Source: Pseudomonadota bacterium
Lineage (GTDB): Bacteria; Pseudomonadota; Alphaproteobacteria; Rhizobiales; Xanthobacteraceae
Direction: 5' to 3'
NCBI GenBank assembly: GCA_023387735.1
Contig: JAEWHP010000002.1
Location: 124,001 to 188,000, forward strand
DNA: 64,000 bases
The position numbers were made by a program, and so were the translations under genes. The notes below the pieces were generated by a model. It was not told the DNA's origin. It did not search any database and worked only from the letters and a program-made list of their open reading frames with translations. How positions within the stretch are numbered: the stretch's first letter is position 1; each line of letters starts with the position of its first letter. Below are positions 27,808 to 37,864 of the stretch, one piece after another.

Positions 27808-28668
27808 TTGATCCCGAAGCGTGCAAAATATCTGACCGGACTGATCGGTGCGCCGATCGCGCAGTCTGCTGCGCCGGCCATGCATGAAGCGGCCGGCGAC
27901 GCCGTCGGCGTTCGCTGCCATTATCAACTGATCGAGGTCGCGGGTGCCGATGCAGCGACCCTGCGCGAACTGCTCGACGGCGTCAGGCGTATGGGCTTCG
28001 CCGGCGTCAACGTCACCTTCCCCTACAAGGAAGCCGTGATCCCGCTGCTCGACGGGATGTCACCGGATGCGCGCACCATCGGCGCGGTCAACACCGTCGT
28101 CGTTCGCGACGGACGGCTGGTCGGGTACAACACCGACAGCACCGGTTTTGCCCGCGCGGTCGCCGATCTCGTTGCGGGCTCGAAACATGGCGCAGTCGCG
28201 CTGATCGGCGCCGGTGGCGTCGGCAAGGCGATCGCCTTCGCGCTGGCGAGCCTTGATGTCACCGAACTCAATATCTTCGACGCCGACCGCGCCAAGGCCG
28301 AGGCGTTGTCGTCGCAACTGAATGGCCGTCTGCAAGCACGTGTTGCCGATGACGTCGCTGGCGCGCTGCAGGGCGCCGCCGGCGTCGTCAACGGAACGCC
28401 GGTCGGCATGCTGCCGGATCGCGGCATGGCGGTGCCGGACGCGCTGCTGCATCGCGGCCTGTGGGTGGCGGATGCGGTCTATACGCCGCTATGGACGCCG
28501 CTGCTCGTCGCCGCGAAAGCGAAGGGCGCCAGCGTGATGACCGGGCGCGATCTCGCGGTCTATCAGGCCGCCGATGCCTTCGAATTGTTTACCGGTCTGA
28601 AGCCTCCGGTTGACGTCATTCAGAATGCGTTCGACGCCGTGATGGCGAGCCGATACCCTGCCACGTGA
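27808..28668 (+). CDS. Shikimate/quinate dehydrogenase
   Basis: This 286-residue oxidoreductase of the AroE family interconverts dehydroshikimate and shikimate, or acts on quinate. The substrate-binding AAPAMHEAA, catalytic lysine in GVNVTFPYKEAVIPLLD, cofactor loop GAGGVGKAIAFAL and the AVYQAADAFELFTG block near the C-terminus are all present. The start is a TTG at 27808; no in-frame ATG lies in a better position. Its place after pcaHG suggests a catabolic quinate/shikimate role leading to protocatechuate, though a biosynthetic AroE cannot be ruled out. Confidence 0.85.
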   Translation: MIPKRAKYLTGLIGAPIAQSAAPAMHEAAGDAVGVRCHYQLIEVAGADAATLRELLDGVRRMGFAGVNVTFPYKEAVIPLLDGMSPDARTIGAVNTVVVRDGRLVGYNTDSTGFARAVADLVAGSKHGAVALIGAGGVGKAIAFALASLDVTELNIFDADRAKAEALSSQLNGRLQARVADDVAGALQGAAGVVNGTPVGMLPDRGMAVPDALLHRGLWVADAVYTPLWTPLLVAAKAKGASVMTGRDLAVYQAADAFELFTGLKPPVDVIQNAFDAVMASRYPAT

Positions 28669-28705
28669 CGAATATCGCCACGACCGTGCAGGCACTGAAT
28701 TCGGC

Positions 28706-29629
28706 ATGAGCGAACCACCCAAGGAAGCCGGCAACAAGACGCAGGAAGTGTTGGGCCTGCTCGGTTTCCTGCTGATTGCCACCGCGCAGGTTTCCAACAT
28801 GATCCTCGCGCGCGGCGTCGCCGGCAGCGTGCCCCCGTTCTCGATCGCGTTCTTTCGCTGGAGCATCGTGGCGCTCGGCCTCTTGCCGCTGGTCATCATG
28901 GCGTTGCGGGAGAAGCCCGGCGCGCTGCGCGGGCAGGGCACCGGCATCGTGGTGGCCGGCTTCCTCGGCATGTTCATCTGCGGCGGTCCGGTCTATGTCG
29001 CGGGCGTCACGACGTCGGCCATCAATCTTTCCCTGATCATGGCGCTCTCGCCGCTGGTGGTGCTGCTGATTTCCTTCATATCGGGCCAGGAAGCCGTCCA
29101 TCGCAGCCAGATCATCGGCATGCTGGTCTCGCTGGCAGGCGCGGCGCTGATCATCATGAAGGGGCAAGCCACCATTGGAGGCGGCGTCGCAATCGGCGAC
29201 CTGCTGGTGCTGATGGCGATGCTGGCCTGGGCTGGCTATACGCTGATGCAGAACCGCGTCGCGGGCGGCGTGAGCTTCTTGGCACGCATAGGCCTGTTCG
29301 CGGCGGCAGGCGCGCTGTTCTCGCTGCCCTTCGCGATCCATGAAATGTGGCATGCGCCGGCTGCCGCGTTCAGCGGTCGTGCGGCACTGGTGTATCTGTT
29401 TGCGGGCCTGGTCCCCGGCCTGTTTGCCTATTCGGCCTACGCGTATCTCGGCGGCAAATTCGGCGCGGTATCGACCTCGCTGAGCCTCTATCTCGGGCCG
29501 ATCGTCAGCGCGGTGCTGTCGATCATGTTTCTCGGCGAGGCGCCGACCATGGTTCACCTGATCGGCGGCGCGCTGTCGCTCGGCGGCATGTGGCTGAGCC
29601 TGCAGGCCAAGCAGGGCGGGGTGAAATAG
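28706..29629 (+). CDS. DMT superfamily transporter (EamA domains), copy 1
   Basis: This 307-residue protein has ten predicted helices arranged as two EamA repeats: ILARGVAGSVPPFSIAFFRW starts the first, and the second begins near AMLAWAGYTLMQNRV and ends LIGGALSLGGMWLSLQ. Such proteins export or take up small metabolites. It follows the dehydrogenase gene by 37 bases and may share its transcript, so transport of an aromatic or hydroaromatic compound is possible but unproven. Confidence 0.85.
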   Translation: MSEPPKEAGNKTQEVLGLLGFLLIATAQVSNMILARGVAGSVPPFSIAFFRWSIVALGLLPLVIMALREKPGALRGQGTGIVVAGFLGMFICGGPVYVAGVTTSAINLSLIMALSPLVVLLISFISGQEAVHRSQIIGMLVSLAGAALIIMKGQATIGGGVAIGDLLVLMAMLAWAGYTLMQNRVAGGVSFLARIGLFAAAGALFSLPFAIHEMWHAPAAAFSGRAALVYLFAGLVPGLFAYSAYAYLGGKFGAVSTSLSLYLGPIVSAVLSIMFLGEAPTMVHLIGGALSLGGMWLSLQAKQGGVK

Positions 29630-29646
29630 CCTAGCTCGTCGCGGGG

Positions 29647-31206
29647 TTATTCGACCACCGCATGATCCGGCCTGGCCGACTGCGCGCGAAGAACGGCCCT
29701 GGTCGAGCCGATCATGATGGTGAGCGGGATCGCGCAGGCGGTGAAGATCATCACCAACTGATAGTCGTGCGAGAACGCGATGATCTGCGACTGCACTTTC
29801 ACCATCACGTCGGCCAGGGCGCGGCCCTGGTCCGTGCCGAGATTGATCATGTCGCGCACGACAGGCATCTGCAGGGCGTGATTGAACGGATTGATGTGCT
29901 CCGACATCACCGCATATGTGTAGCGCGAGCCCTGCGTCAGTTGCGCGATCACGAGCGAGATTCCGATCGAGCTGGCGACGTTGCGCATCAGCGTCAGCAT
30001 CGAGGTGCCGTCGGTGCGCAGATGATTGGGCAGCGTCAGGAATGCGACCGTGGAAAGCGGCACGAACACCAGGCCGAAGCCAAATCCCTGGATCACGCTG
30101 ACGACCACGATCTCGGTCGCGCCGGTCTGGTCGGTCCAGCCGGTCATGTAGAACAGCGAGCCGGCGGTCAGGCTGAGGCCCGAGATGATCAGCGTCCGCG
30201 CCTCGATATGGCGCATCAGGCGGCCGACCAGCATCATCGCCACGAACGTGCCGCATCCGCGGCTCGCCAAGAGAAGCCCGGCGGTGATGATGGGATAGCC
30301 GATCACGTTCTGCAGGAACGGCGAGGACAGCGCCATGGTCGAGAACAACACCAGTCCCATCACGGCCATGAACACGCAGCCGCTGACGAAGTTCCGGTCC
30401 TTGAACAGGGCAAACTGGATGAACGGCCGGTCGGTCGTCAGCGAGTGCGCCAGGAAATAATAGAAGCCGATGGCGGCGATGATGAACTCGGCGATGATCT
30501 CGTTGGATTCCAGCCAGCCGAGCTGCTCGCCGCGGTCGAGCGCAAGCTGCAGCGCGCCGATCGCGATGGCGAGCGCGGTGAAGCCGAACCAGTCGAAGCG
30601 CAGTTCGAGATTGTGCTTGGTCTCGTCCATGAAGATGACGAGGCCGAGCACGGTGATGATGCCGAACGGCAGGTTGACGAAAAACACCCAGTGCCAGGAA
30701 TAGGTTTCGGTCAGCCAGGCGCCGAGCGACGGACCCATGATCGGTCCCATCATCACGCCCATGCCCCAGATCGCCATCGCCTTGGCGCGCTCGTGCAGCG
30801 CGTAGGAGTCGAGCATCACGGCCTGCGACAGCGGCACCAGCGCGGCGCCGAACACGCCCTGCAGCAGGCGGAACACCACCATCTGGGTAATGTCCTGCGC
30901 CAGCCCGCACAGCACCGAAGCAATTGTGAAGCCGGCAGAACAGATGATGAAGATGCGCTTGCGCCCGAAGCGGTTGGCGATCCAGCCGACCGGGGCGGTC
31001 ATGATCGCGGCCGCGACGATGTAGGACGTCAGCACCCAGTTGATCTGGTCCTGCGAGGCGGACAGCGAACCCTGCATGTAGGGCAGCGCGACGTTGGCGA
31101 TGGTGGTGTCCAGCGCCTGCATGATGGTCGCCGTCATGGCGCAGATCGTCACCATGTTCCGGCGCAGGCCGGGAACGGAGGCCGATGGCTGGCCCGGCGT
31201 GGTCAT
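29647..31206 (-). CDS. MFS drug efflux protein, DHA2 family (EmrB-like)
   Basis: This 519-residue inner-membrane pump has 14 predicted helices. Motif C-type sequence LDTTIANVALPYMQGSL in the first helix, the loop GWIANRFGRKRIFI and the block GPIMGPSLGAWLTETYSWHWVF are typical of the EmrB/QacA group. It starts 4 bases after the stop of the EmrA-like adaptor gene. With the adaptor and an outer-membrane channel encoded elsewhere, it should expel hydrophobic toxicants. Confidence 0.93.
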   Translation of the reverse strand: MTTPGQPSASVPGLRRNMVTICAMTATIMQALDTTIANVALPYMQGSLSASQDQINWVLTSYIVAAAIMTAPVGWIANRFGRKRIFIICSAGFTIASVLCGLAQDITQMVVFRLLQGVFGAALVPLSQAVMLDSYALHERAKAMAIWGMGVMMGPIMGPSLGAWLTETYSWHWVFFVNLPFGIITVLGLVIFMDETKHNLELRFDWFGFTALAIAIGALQLALDRGEQLGWLESNEIIAEFIIAAIGFYYFLAHSLTTDRPFIQFALFKDRNFVSGCVFMAVMGLVLFSTMALSSPFLQNVIGYPIITAGLLLASRGCGTFVAMMLVGRLMRHIEARTLIISGLSLTAGSLFYMTGWTDQTGATEIVVVSVIQGFGFGLVFVPLSTVAFLTLPNHLRTDGTSMLTLMRNVASSIGISLVIAQLTQGSRYTYAVMSEHINPFNHALQMPVVRDMINLGTDQGRALADVMVKVQSQIIAFSHDYQLVMIFTACAIPLTIMIGSTRAVLRAQSARPDHAVVE

Positions 31207-31210
31207 GGCG

Positions 31211-32383
31211 CTAGTCGTGGTCCTGGTTCGCCGCCGCCGGCGACAGGCCGAGCAGCGCCGACAGCGAGCGGCGGTGGTTAGTGTCGATCGTGGTGTAGAC
31301 GCTCATGCCGGCCTTGAGCTTGCGGACGTACTTGTCGTTCTTGTCGAAATAGATCCGCACCGGCACGCGCTGCACCACCTTGACGAAATTGCCCGACGCG
31401 TTCTGCGGCGGCAGGATCGCGAATTGCGCGCCGGTGCCGGGCGACAGCGAGCCGACCGTTCCCTTGAACGGATGGTTCGGGAAGGCGTCGACCTCGAGCG
31501 TGACCGACTGGCCGACCGCGACATAGGTGAAATCGGATTCCTTCGGGTTGGCGTCGACCCAGGGGTTCGAGGTGTCGATGATGCTGAACACCGGCGTGCC
31601 TGCCGTCACGAAGCGGCCAAGCTGGATCTGCTCGACCTGCGTCGCGGTGCCGGCCATCGGGGCGCGCATCGTGGTGTGGTCGAGGTTGCGCTGCGCCTGG
31701 TCGAGTGCCGCCTTCGCCTGGGCATAAGCCGGAAACTCCTCGATCGGGAGGTCGGGATTGCCGAGCAATTGCGCTTTCGCAGTCGCGATCTTCTGCTGCA
31801 GCAACTGGAACTGGGCGCTCGCCGTCACCAGCGCCGCCGCCGCATTGTCGAGGTCGAGCTGCGAGCCGAAATTGTTCTTCACCAGTGAAGACTTCCGCTC
31901 GACGTCGCGCCGCTTCAGATCCATGCCCTGTTGCGACAGGTCGGTCATCTGGCTGTAGATCTTGAGGTCTGCAGTGAGATTGTCATAGGTGACCTTGGCC
32001 TGCGCGAGATTGGCCTTGGCCTGCGCCACCGCAAGGCGGAACGGGACCGGGTCGAATTCGAACAGCACGTCGCCCTCGCGGACCTGCTGGCCCTCCTTGA
32101 CCACGACCTTCTCGATCTTGCCGGAGATATCGGGCGTGATCAGCACCTTCTGCGCGCCGACATAGGCGTCGTCGGTGGTCACGTAGCGGCCGCCGTTGAG
32201 ATAGAACGTCACGCCGGCGACCGCTGCGACCAGCGGCAGCACCACCAGCAGCAGGAAGCGGCGGTATCGGCGCATGCCGGCCATCAGCCGGCGGCGCGGC
32301 TCGGCTGCGGCCTTCGGCGGCGAGGTCGGCGAAGCCGGATTGCCCTTCTGTTCGGGCGGGAATTTCAGCACGGGATCAGCCAT
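31211..32383 (-). CDS. Membrane fusion protein of an EmrAB-type exporter
   Basis: This 390-residue HlyD-family protein has one N-terminal helix (RFLLLVVLPLVAAVAGVTFY, about residues 42-62), a biotinyl-lipoyl hairpin beginning YVGAQKVLITPDISGKIEKV, a long coiled coil (about 110-230) and a beta-barrel domain near GTPVFSIIDTSNPWVDAN. It bridges the MFS pump to an outer-membrane channel. It overlaps the MarR regulator gene by 8 bases and lies 4 bases before the pump gene. Confidence 0.92.
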   Translation of the reverse strand: MADPVLKFPPEQKGNPASPTSPPKAAAEPRRRLMAGMRRYRRFLLLVVLPLVAAVAGVTFYLNGGRYVTTDDAYVGAQKVLITPDISGKIEKVVVKEGQQVREGDVLFEFDPVPFRLAVAQAKANLAQAKVTYDNLTADLKIYSQMTDLSQQGMDLKRRDVERKSSLVKNNFGSQLDLDNAAAALVTASAQFQLLQQKIATAKAQLLGNPDLPIEEFPAYAQAKAALDQAQRNLDHTTMRAPMAGTATQVEQIQLGRFVTAGTPVFSIIDTSNPWVDANPKESDFTYVAVGQSVTLEVDAFPNHPFKGTVGSLSPGTGAQFAILPPQNASGNFVKVVQRVPVRIYFDKNDKYVRKLKAGMSVYTTIDTNHRRSLSALLGLSPAAANQDHD

Positions 32384-32870
32384 AGCGCTGCTCCTTTCGC
32401 GGAGGTTCGTTCGCCGGATTCTGGATCGCGTTGCGGACGTTTTCCTTGATCAGGTCGAGTTGGGCGAGCAGGCGGTGGGCATCGGCGGGGTTGATGCCCT
32501 CCAGCGCGGTCGCGGTGAGTTCGGAGCGCAGCCCGGAGAGCTTGCCGAGCAGCGGGCGGGCGGCCTTGCGGAGATGGAGCCGGTTGACGCGGCGGTCGTT
32601 CTCGTCGCCGCGGCGCTCGATCCAGCCATTGTCGCAGAGCTTGTCGATCAACCGCGTCAGCGTGATCGGCTGCATATCCATCATCTCGGCGAGTTCGGAC
32701 TGCTTCAGCCCCTCGGTGCGTTCGACCTTGGCCAGAACCGCCCACTGCGCGCGGGTAATGCCGTAGCGCGCCGCCTGCTTGTCCGCATAGGCGCGCACCA
32801 TTCGCTGCACCTCGCCGAGCGTAAACAGGAAGTTCATGTCCACGGGACCACGCATCGTGCCAGCCTCCAT
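32376..32870 (-). CDS. MarR family transcriptional regulator
   Basis: This 164-residue winged-helix protein has GITRAQWAVLAKVERTEGL, the recognition-helix region QSELAEMMDMQPITLTRLID and the wing WIERRGDENDRRVNRLHL. MarR proteins bind DNA as dimers and let go when they bind phenolic or hydrophobic ligands. As the first gene of the marR-emrA-emrB operon it probably represses the operon through the palindrome at 32884-32899. Confidence 0.9.
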   Translation of the reverse strand: MEAGTMRGPVDMNFLFTLGEVQRMVRAYADKQAARYGITRAQWAVLAKVERTEGLKQSELAEMMDMQPITLTRLIDKLCDNGWIERRGDENDRRVNRLHLRKAARPLLGKLSGLRSELTATALEGINPADAHRLLAQLDLIKENVRNAIQNPANEPPRKEQRYG

Positions 32871-32883
32871 AAGCTTGCCATAT

Positions 32884-32899
32884 AATAAGCTAGCTCATT
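32884..32899. promoter_or_regulatory. Probable MarR operator
   Basis: AATAAGCT and AGCTCATT form an inverted repeat with seven of eight matches, 14 bases before the marR start on the minus strand. The AT-rich -10-like TATTAT overlaps its end. The position fits autorepression by the MarR regulator. The divergent zur-like gene starts 111 bases away. Confidence 0.55.
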
Positions 32900-33009
32900 A
32901 ATTCCGCATCGGACGTTAACAAGGACGTGACCCGCCCGTAGAACATGGCTGGAACCCGCTACGCGCGGGGCTTTGGGTTTGGTTGCCAAAATGCTACCAA
33001 GGCCCCGCG

Positions 33010-33495
33010 ATGACCCTGACCAAGCCGACTTTCCCAGCTCCAGACCACGATCACGGCCGCTGCACCGCGGAAGCGATCGCGCATGCGGAGGCGGTTTGCG
33101 CGCGCCGGGCGCAGAAATTCACCCCGATAAGGCGTCAGGTGCTGCAGGCGCTATTGTCGAGCCACCGGCCGCTCGGCGCCTACGAGGTGATCGACGAACT
33201 CGCCAAATCGATGCCGCGGCCGGCGCCCATCACGGTCTACCGCGCGCTCGATTTCCTGATGGAGAACGGCCTCGTCCACCGGATCGAGAGCCGCAACGCC
33301 TTCCTCGCCTGCGCGCACGACCATGACGAGACCTCCATGGTGGCGTTCCTGATCTGCGACCATTGCGGTTCGGTCGGCGAAATTCCCGCTGCTCCAGTGG
33401 CGCAAAGCCTCAACGCGGCGGCGCGGGCGTCCGGCTTCGCGCCAAAGCTTTCCGTCGTCGAGATCGCCGGCACCTGCGCGCACTGTCAAAAATAA
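33010..33495 (+). CDS. Fur family regulator, Zur-like
   Basis: This 161-residue regulator has a histidine-rich start (PDHDHGR), the winged helix KFTPIRRQVLQALLSSHRPL with APITVYRALDFLMENGLVHRI, and structural zinc cysteines in CDHCGSVGE and at the end CAHCQK. The closing CxxC pair and the absence of the Fur HHDH cluster suggest the zinc regulator Zur rather than Fur. The ATG at 33010 was chosen; the longer frame to 32983 begins with TTG. No zinc transporter genes adjoin it here. Confidence 0.82.
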   Translation: MTLTKPTFPAPDHDHGRCTAEAIAHAEAVCARRAQKFTPIRRQVLQALLSSHRPLGAYEVIDELAKSMPRPAPITVYRALDFLMENGLVHRIESRNAFLACAHDHDETSMVAFLICDHCGSVGEIPAAPVAQSLNAAARASGFAPKLSVVEIAGTCAHCQK

Positions 33496-33531
33496 CAACA
33501 ACGCGGCGTTAAAGCCGCGCCACGAGGAACG

Positions 33532-34470
33532 ATGCCCGCCGAAAAGATATCTCCGTCCCATGGGCGAGCGCTCGGCCCGGGTGCGATCGCCCTGGTGCTG
33601 ATGCTGTGCCTGAGTTGGGGCTTCAACCAGATCGCGGTGAAGTTGGCGCTGCCCGACGTGCCGCCGATGTTGCAGGCGCTGATCCGCTCCGCCGGCGCCC
33701 TGCCGGTCATGCTGATCGCCGGCTGGCTGCGCGGGGTGAAATTCTTCGAACGAGACGGCTCGCTGTGGCCCGGCCTGTTCGCAGGCACGTTGTTCGGCAT
33801 CGAGTTCGTGCTGATCTTCTCCGGGCTGGTGTTCACGACGGCGTCGCGCGCGGCGGTGTTTCTCTACACCGCGCCGTTCTTCGTCGCGCTCGGCTCCTAT
33901 CAGTTTCTGGGGGAGCGGCTGAGTCTTTTGCAATGGAGCGGGCTGGGCCTGAGCTTTGCGGGTGTCGCGCTCGCGATCGGCGTGCCGCAGCCCAATGTCG
34001 ATGCGACGGTATTGCTCGGCGACCTGCTGGTGGTCGCCGGTGGCGCGCTGTGGGGCGCGACCACGCTGATCGCCAAGGGCACCAAGCTGCGCAACGCGGC
34101 GCCGGAAAAGGCGCTCGGCTACCAGGTCGCGGTGTCGATCCCTATACTCGGCTGCGCGTCGCTGCTGTTCGGCGAGAAGATCACCCACATGCCGAGCGCA
34201 CTCTCGATCTCGCTGCTGGCCTATCAGGCGTTCTGGGTGGTGGGCTGCACGTTCGTGATCTGGTTCGCGCTGATCAAGACGTATTCGGCGAGCAAGCTGT
34301 CGTCCTTCACCTTCATCACGCCGTTGTTCGGCGTGGTCGCGGCGTATTTCATCATGCACGACACGCTGACGATTGCCTTCGGTGTCGCGGCGGTACTGGT
34401 CATCGCCGGGCTCTATCTCGTCAACAAGCCGGATCCGAAGGTCATGCCCGATCCGAACGTCCCGGCGTAG
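33532..34470 (+). CDS. DMT superfamily transporter (EamA domains), copy 2
   Basis: This 312-residue protein has ten predicted helices in two EamA repeats, with LCLSWGFNQIAVKLALPDVP in the first and ALWGATTLIAKGTKLR in the second. CGAGGAA precedes the ATG. It starts 36 bases after the zur-like gene, so co-transcription is possible; whether it carries a zinc-related metabolite is speculation. Confidence 0.85.
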   Translation: MPAEKISPSHGRALGPGAIALVLMLCLSWGFNQIAVKLALPDVPPMLQALIRSAGALPVMLIAGWLRGVKFFERDGSLWPGLFAGTLFGIEFVLIFSGLVFTTASRAAVFLYTAPFFVALGSYQFLGERLSLLQWSGLGLSFAGVALAIGVPQPNVDATVLLGDLLVVAGGALWGATTLIAKGTKLRNAAPEKALGYQVAVSIPILGCASLLFGEKITHMPSALSISLLAYQAFWVVGCTFVIWFALIKTYSASKLSSFTFITPLFGVVAAYFIMHDTLTIAFGVAAVLVIAGLYLVNKPDPKVMPDPNVPA

Positions 34471-34479
34471 CGTTTCCTC

Positions 34480-34561
34480 CGTCATTCCGGGGCGCATCGC
34501 AGATGCGAACCCGGAATCTCGAGATTCCGGGTCTGGTCCTTCGGACCATCCCGGAATGACG
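34480..34561. repeat. Intergenic palindromic repeat (GTCATTCCGGGGC type, short form)
   Basis: CGTCATTCCGGGGCGCATCG opens it and CATCCCGGAATGACGG closes it, with inner hairpins CGGAATCTCGAGATTCCG and GGTCCTTCGGACC. It is nearly identical to the copy at 40423-40504, about 6 kb away. It lies between convergent genes. Confidence 0.8.
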
Positions 34562-34575
34562 GGGAGAGACTGGGC

Positions 34576-35451
34576 CTAGCCCGTCTCGATCGGCAGCGAC
34601 GTATCCTTGGCCCATTCGCCCATCGAGCCGTCGTAGAGGGTGAGGTTGTCGTAGCCGAGCCGGTGCAGCAGGAACAGATCAACCGTCGCCGAGATGCCGC
34701 CGCCGCAATAGGCGACCACGCGCTTGTCCTTGGTAATGCCCTGCGCCTTGAACTTCGCTTCGGCCTCCGCCAGCGGGATGAACGCCTTGGTTTGCGGATC
34801 CAGCAAGGTCGCCGCCGACACGTTGCAGCTGCCCGGCACGCGGCCGGGCCGGCCGTAGCGGCTGGGCTCCAGTCCCTTGTGGAACTGCGGGCCGAGCGCG
34901 TTGACGACGACGGTGCCGCGCTCGGAGGTGGCCGCCAGCGTCTGGTGCTTGTCGACGAAAAATCCGCTCTTCGGTTTTGCCGTGAATGTCGCTGGCGGAT
35001 ACCCTTTGGCCGGTCCGGTTTCGAGCGGGCGGCCCTCGAGTTTCCATTTGTCGAGCCCGCCGTCGAGCACCGCGGCGGTCTCGAAGCCGAGCGATTGCAG
35101 CATCCACCAGAACCGCGTCGCCCACATCGGCGTACCGATGCTGTACAGCACCACCCGGCTGCCGTTGGACACGCCGTGGCGGCCGAAGGCGTGTTCGAGA
35201 TGCGCGGCATCCGGCATCATGAAGCGAAGCGTCGTATCGGGATCGGAGAAATCGCCCTGCAAATCGAGAAAGTCCGCGCCAGGAATATGCCCGGCCTCGA
35301 AGGTATGTCGCCCGGGCACGGCGAGATAAGGCTGGCTGCTGCCTTCGGGGGCCGGTTCGAGATAAGTGGTACAATCAAACAGGCGCAGGTCCGCCTGACC
35401 CAGCATATCAGCGAGTTCCGCGGTGGAGATGAGTTCGTTCCGCCCCGACAT
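34576..35451 (-). CDS. sseA: 3-mercaptopyruvate/thiosulfate sulfurtransferase
   Basis: This 291-residue protein has two rhodanese domains. The N-terminal, inactive one carries RHTFEAGHIPGADFLDLQGD; the C-terminal one has the catalytic cysteine C249 in AYCGGGISATVDLF and ends SMGEWAKDTSLPIETG. The active-site loop reads CGGGIS rather than the common CGSGVT, close to the mercaptopyruvate class but with a variation. GGGAGG precedes the ATG. It is divergent from ispG. Confidence 0.88.
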   Translation of the reverse strand: MSGRNELISTAELADMLGQADLRLFDCTTYLEPAPEGSSQPYLAVPGRHTFEAGHIPGADFLDLQGDFSDPDTTLRFMMPDAAHLEHAFGRHGVSNGSRVVLYSIGTPMWATRFWWMLQSLGFETAAVLDGGLDKWKLEGRPLETGPAKGYPPATFTAKPKSGFFVDKHQTLAATSERGTVVVNALGPQFHKGLEPSRYGRPGRVPGSCNVSAATLLDPQTKAFIPLAEAEAKFKAQGITKDKRVVAYCGGGISATVDLFLLHRLGYDNLTLYDGSMGEWAKDTSLPIETG

Positions 35452-35715
35452 GGTGGCCTCCCGTTATTTTGGGGTGATGCTAGGCCCCTGATCGGGCTAT
35501 GAAAAGGCGGCGGGAGGAACGCCCGCCCTTTCAATTCCGCGATTCCTGTCCAATATAGCGGGTAAGGGAAGATCGGGCTTTTGGCCTTGCTTTCGATCGC
35601 CGTGGCCGATGTAAGCCATTGAGTAGACAAACAAAGTTTCATTGTGTGACGAGGCGCACTGCGCCTTTGCCGCCCCCTTGGTGAATGTCATCAAAACCTG
35701 ATATTCGAGACCCCC

Positions 35716-37005
<1,290 letters not shown>

Positions 37006-37015
37006 CTGTGACTGG

Positions 37016-37429
37016 TCAGCACGCGATCGTGCTGACCTTACCGTCTTCACCGTAGTTCAATATCAGGCGGTCGCGTGTGATCAGCGCTGCACCACGGTCC
37101 CTCGCTGTCGCAATAATAATGCGGTCGGCTGGATCGCGCGGCGGGGTGCCGGGTAAGAATGACGACTCCAACAGTATGTCGGGCGACAACTCGGCCAGTT
37201 GCATTCCGGGCAAGCTGAGAAGCTGAGCGAACCACCGCTGCGGCGTCATCAGCAGCTTCAGCCGATTGCGTGAAACGAGAAGCCCAACCTCCCATGCGGT
37301 GATAGCGGAAATCAACACCACGCCTCCCGCCTGATGTGCGGCATTCATGGCCTCCACGGCGTGAGGCGCGATTGGTTCATTCCTGCTGATCCAGATCGCC
37401 GCGTGCGTGTCGAGCAAGAGCGGTTGCAT
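37016..37429 (-). CDS. PIN-domain toxin (VapC-like ribonuclease)
   Basis: This 137-residue protein carries the PIN acidic residues: LLLDTHAAIWI near the N-terminus, SAITAWEVGLL (glutamate near residue 47), and DPADRIIIATARDRGAALITRD towards the end. PIN toxins cleave specific RNAs when their antitoxin is lost. The start lies one base after the stop of the preceding antitoxin gene, a tight coupling typical of toxin-antitoxin pairs. Confidence 0.88.
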   Translation of the reverse strand: MQPLLLDTHAAIWISRNEPIAPHAVEAMNAAHQAGGVVLISAITAWEVGLLVSRNRLKLLMTPQRWFAQLLSLPGMQLAELSPDILLESSFLPGTPPRDPADRIIIATARDRGAALITRDRLILNYGEDGKVSTIAC

Positions 37430-37430
37430 C

Positions 37431-37829
37431 TCAGTCTTCGTACACCTTGCCCCAGTCCGGGTCGGCAGGTTCCGTGAGGTCCACTCCCGGCGGAATGATC
37501 GTCACTTCTTTGAGTGCCCCGAACAGGGGATGGCGCTCACCTGTCTTTGCCCCCGGCGGTGTTTTCTGTTCCGCAGCCGCAACTTTTCCAACGCGGCGAA
37601 AAACGAGCCTGCGAGCGCTCAAATCGACCTGCGCACTCTCATAGCCAGCTTCCAGCCAAGCCTTCGTCATCACGTTGTTGGAGGGATTGTTGCTCCACCA
37701 TGCACGATGATGTTGTGCCCTCGGGGGCAACTTCACGCCAGTGATCTTCTCGATCTCCTGAAATGTCAGCGGCACCTCAAGGGTCCGCTGCTTGCCTAGG
37801 AAAGCTTTGAGGGGGTCGTATTTTCCCAT
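37431..37829 (-). CDS. Antitoxin with DUF7662-like N-terminal domain
   Basis: This 132-residue protein is coupled to the PIN toxin gene that follows. Residues 1-75 (KYDPLKAFLGKQRTLEVPL, RAQHHRAWWSNNPSN, TKAWLEAGYESAQVDLSARR) resemble the DUF7662 domain, as I recall it. The C-terminal 35 residues (HPLFGALKEVTIIPPGVDLT, then EPADPDWGKVYED) look like the toxin-neutralising tail of Phd/VapB antitoxins. So the DNA-binding part would be unlike AbrB, Phd or RHH antitoxins. I chose the ATG at 37829, which has GGAG upstream, over 37841. Confidence 0.6.
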   Translation of the reverse strand: MGKYDPLKAFLGKQRTLEVPLTFQEIEKITGVKLPPRAQHHRAWWSNNPSNNVMTKAWLEAGYESAQVDLSARRLVFRRVGKVAAAEQKTPPGAKTGERHPLFGALKEVTIIPPGVDLTEPADPDWGKVYED

Positions 37830-37840
37830 CTCCGACTCCA

Positions 37841-37864
37841 TGTGTACTCAGTGTGTCACATGTG
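37841..37864. promoter_or_regulatory. Possible operator of the toxin-antitoxin pair
   Basis: Three TGTG-containing repeats and the perfect palindrome CACATGTG (37857-37864) lie directly upstream of the antitoxin start. Such repeats often bind toxin-antitoxin complexes that repress their own operon. The assignment is positional. Confidence 0.35.

Noticed and set aside
28616..30910. 764-codon minus-strand frame overlapping the DMT transporter and EmrB genes
   Set aside because: It spans two real genes in another frame and carries no conserved motif.
29662..31281. 539-codon plus-strand frame opposite the EmrB-like gene
   Set aside because: The composition is dominated by histidine, arginine and aspartate, typical of an antisense frame.
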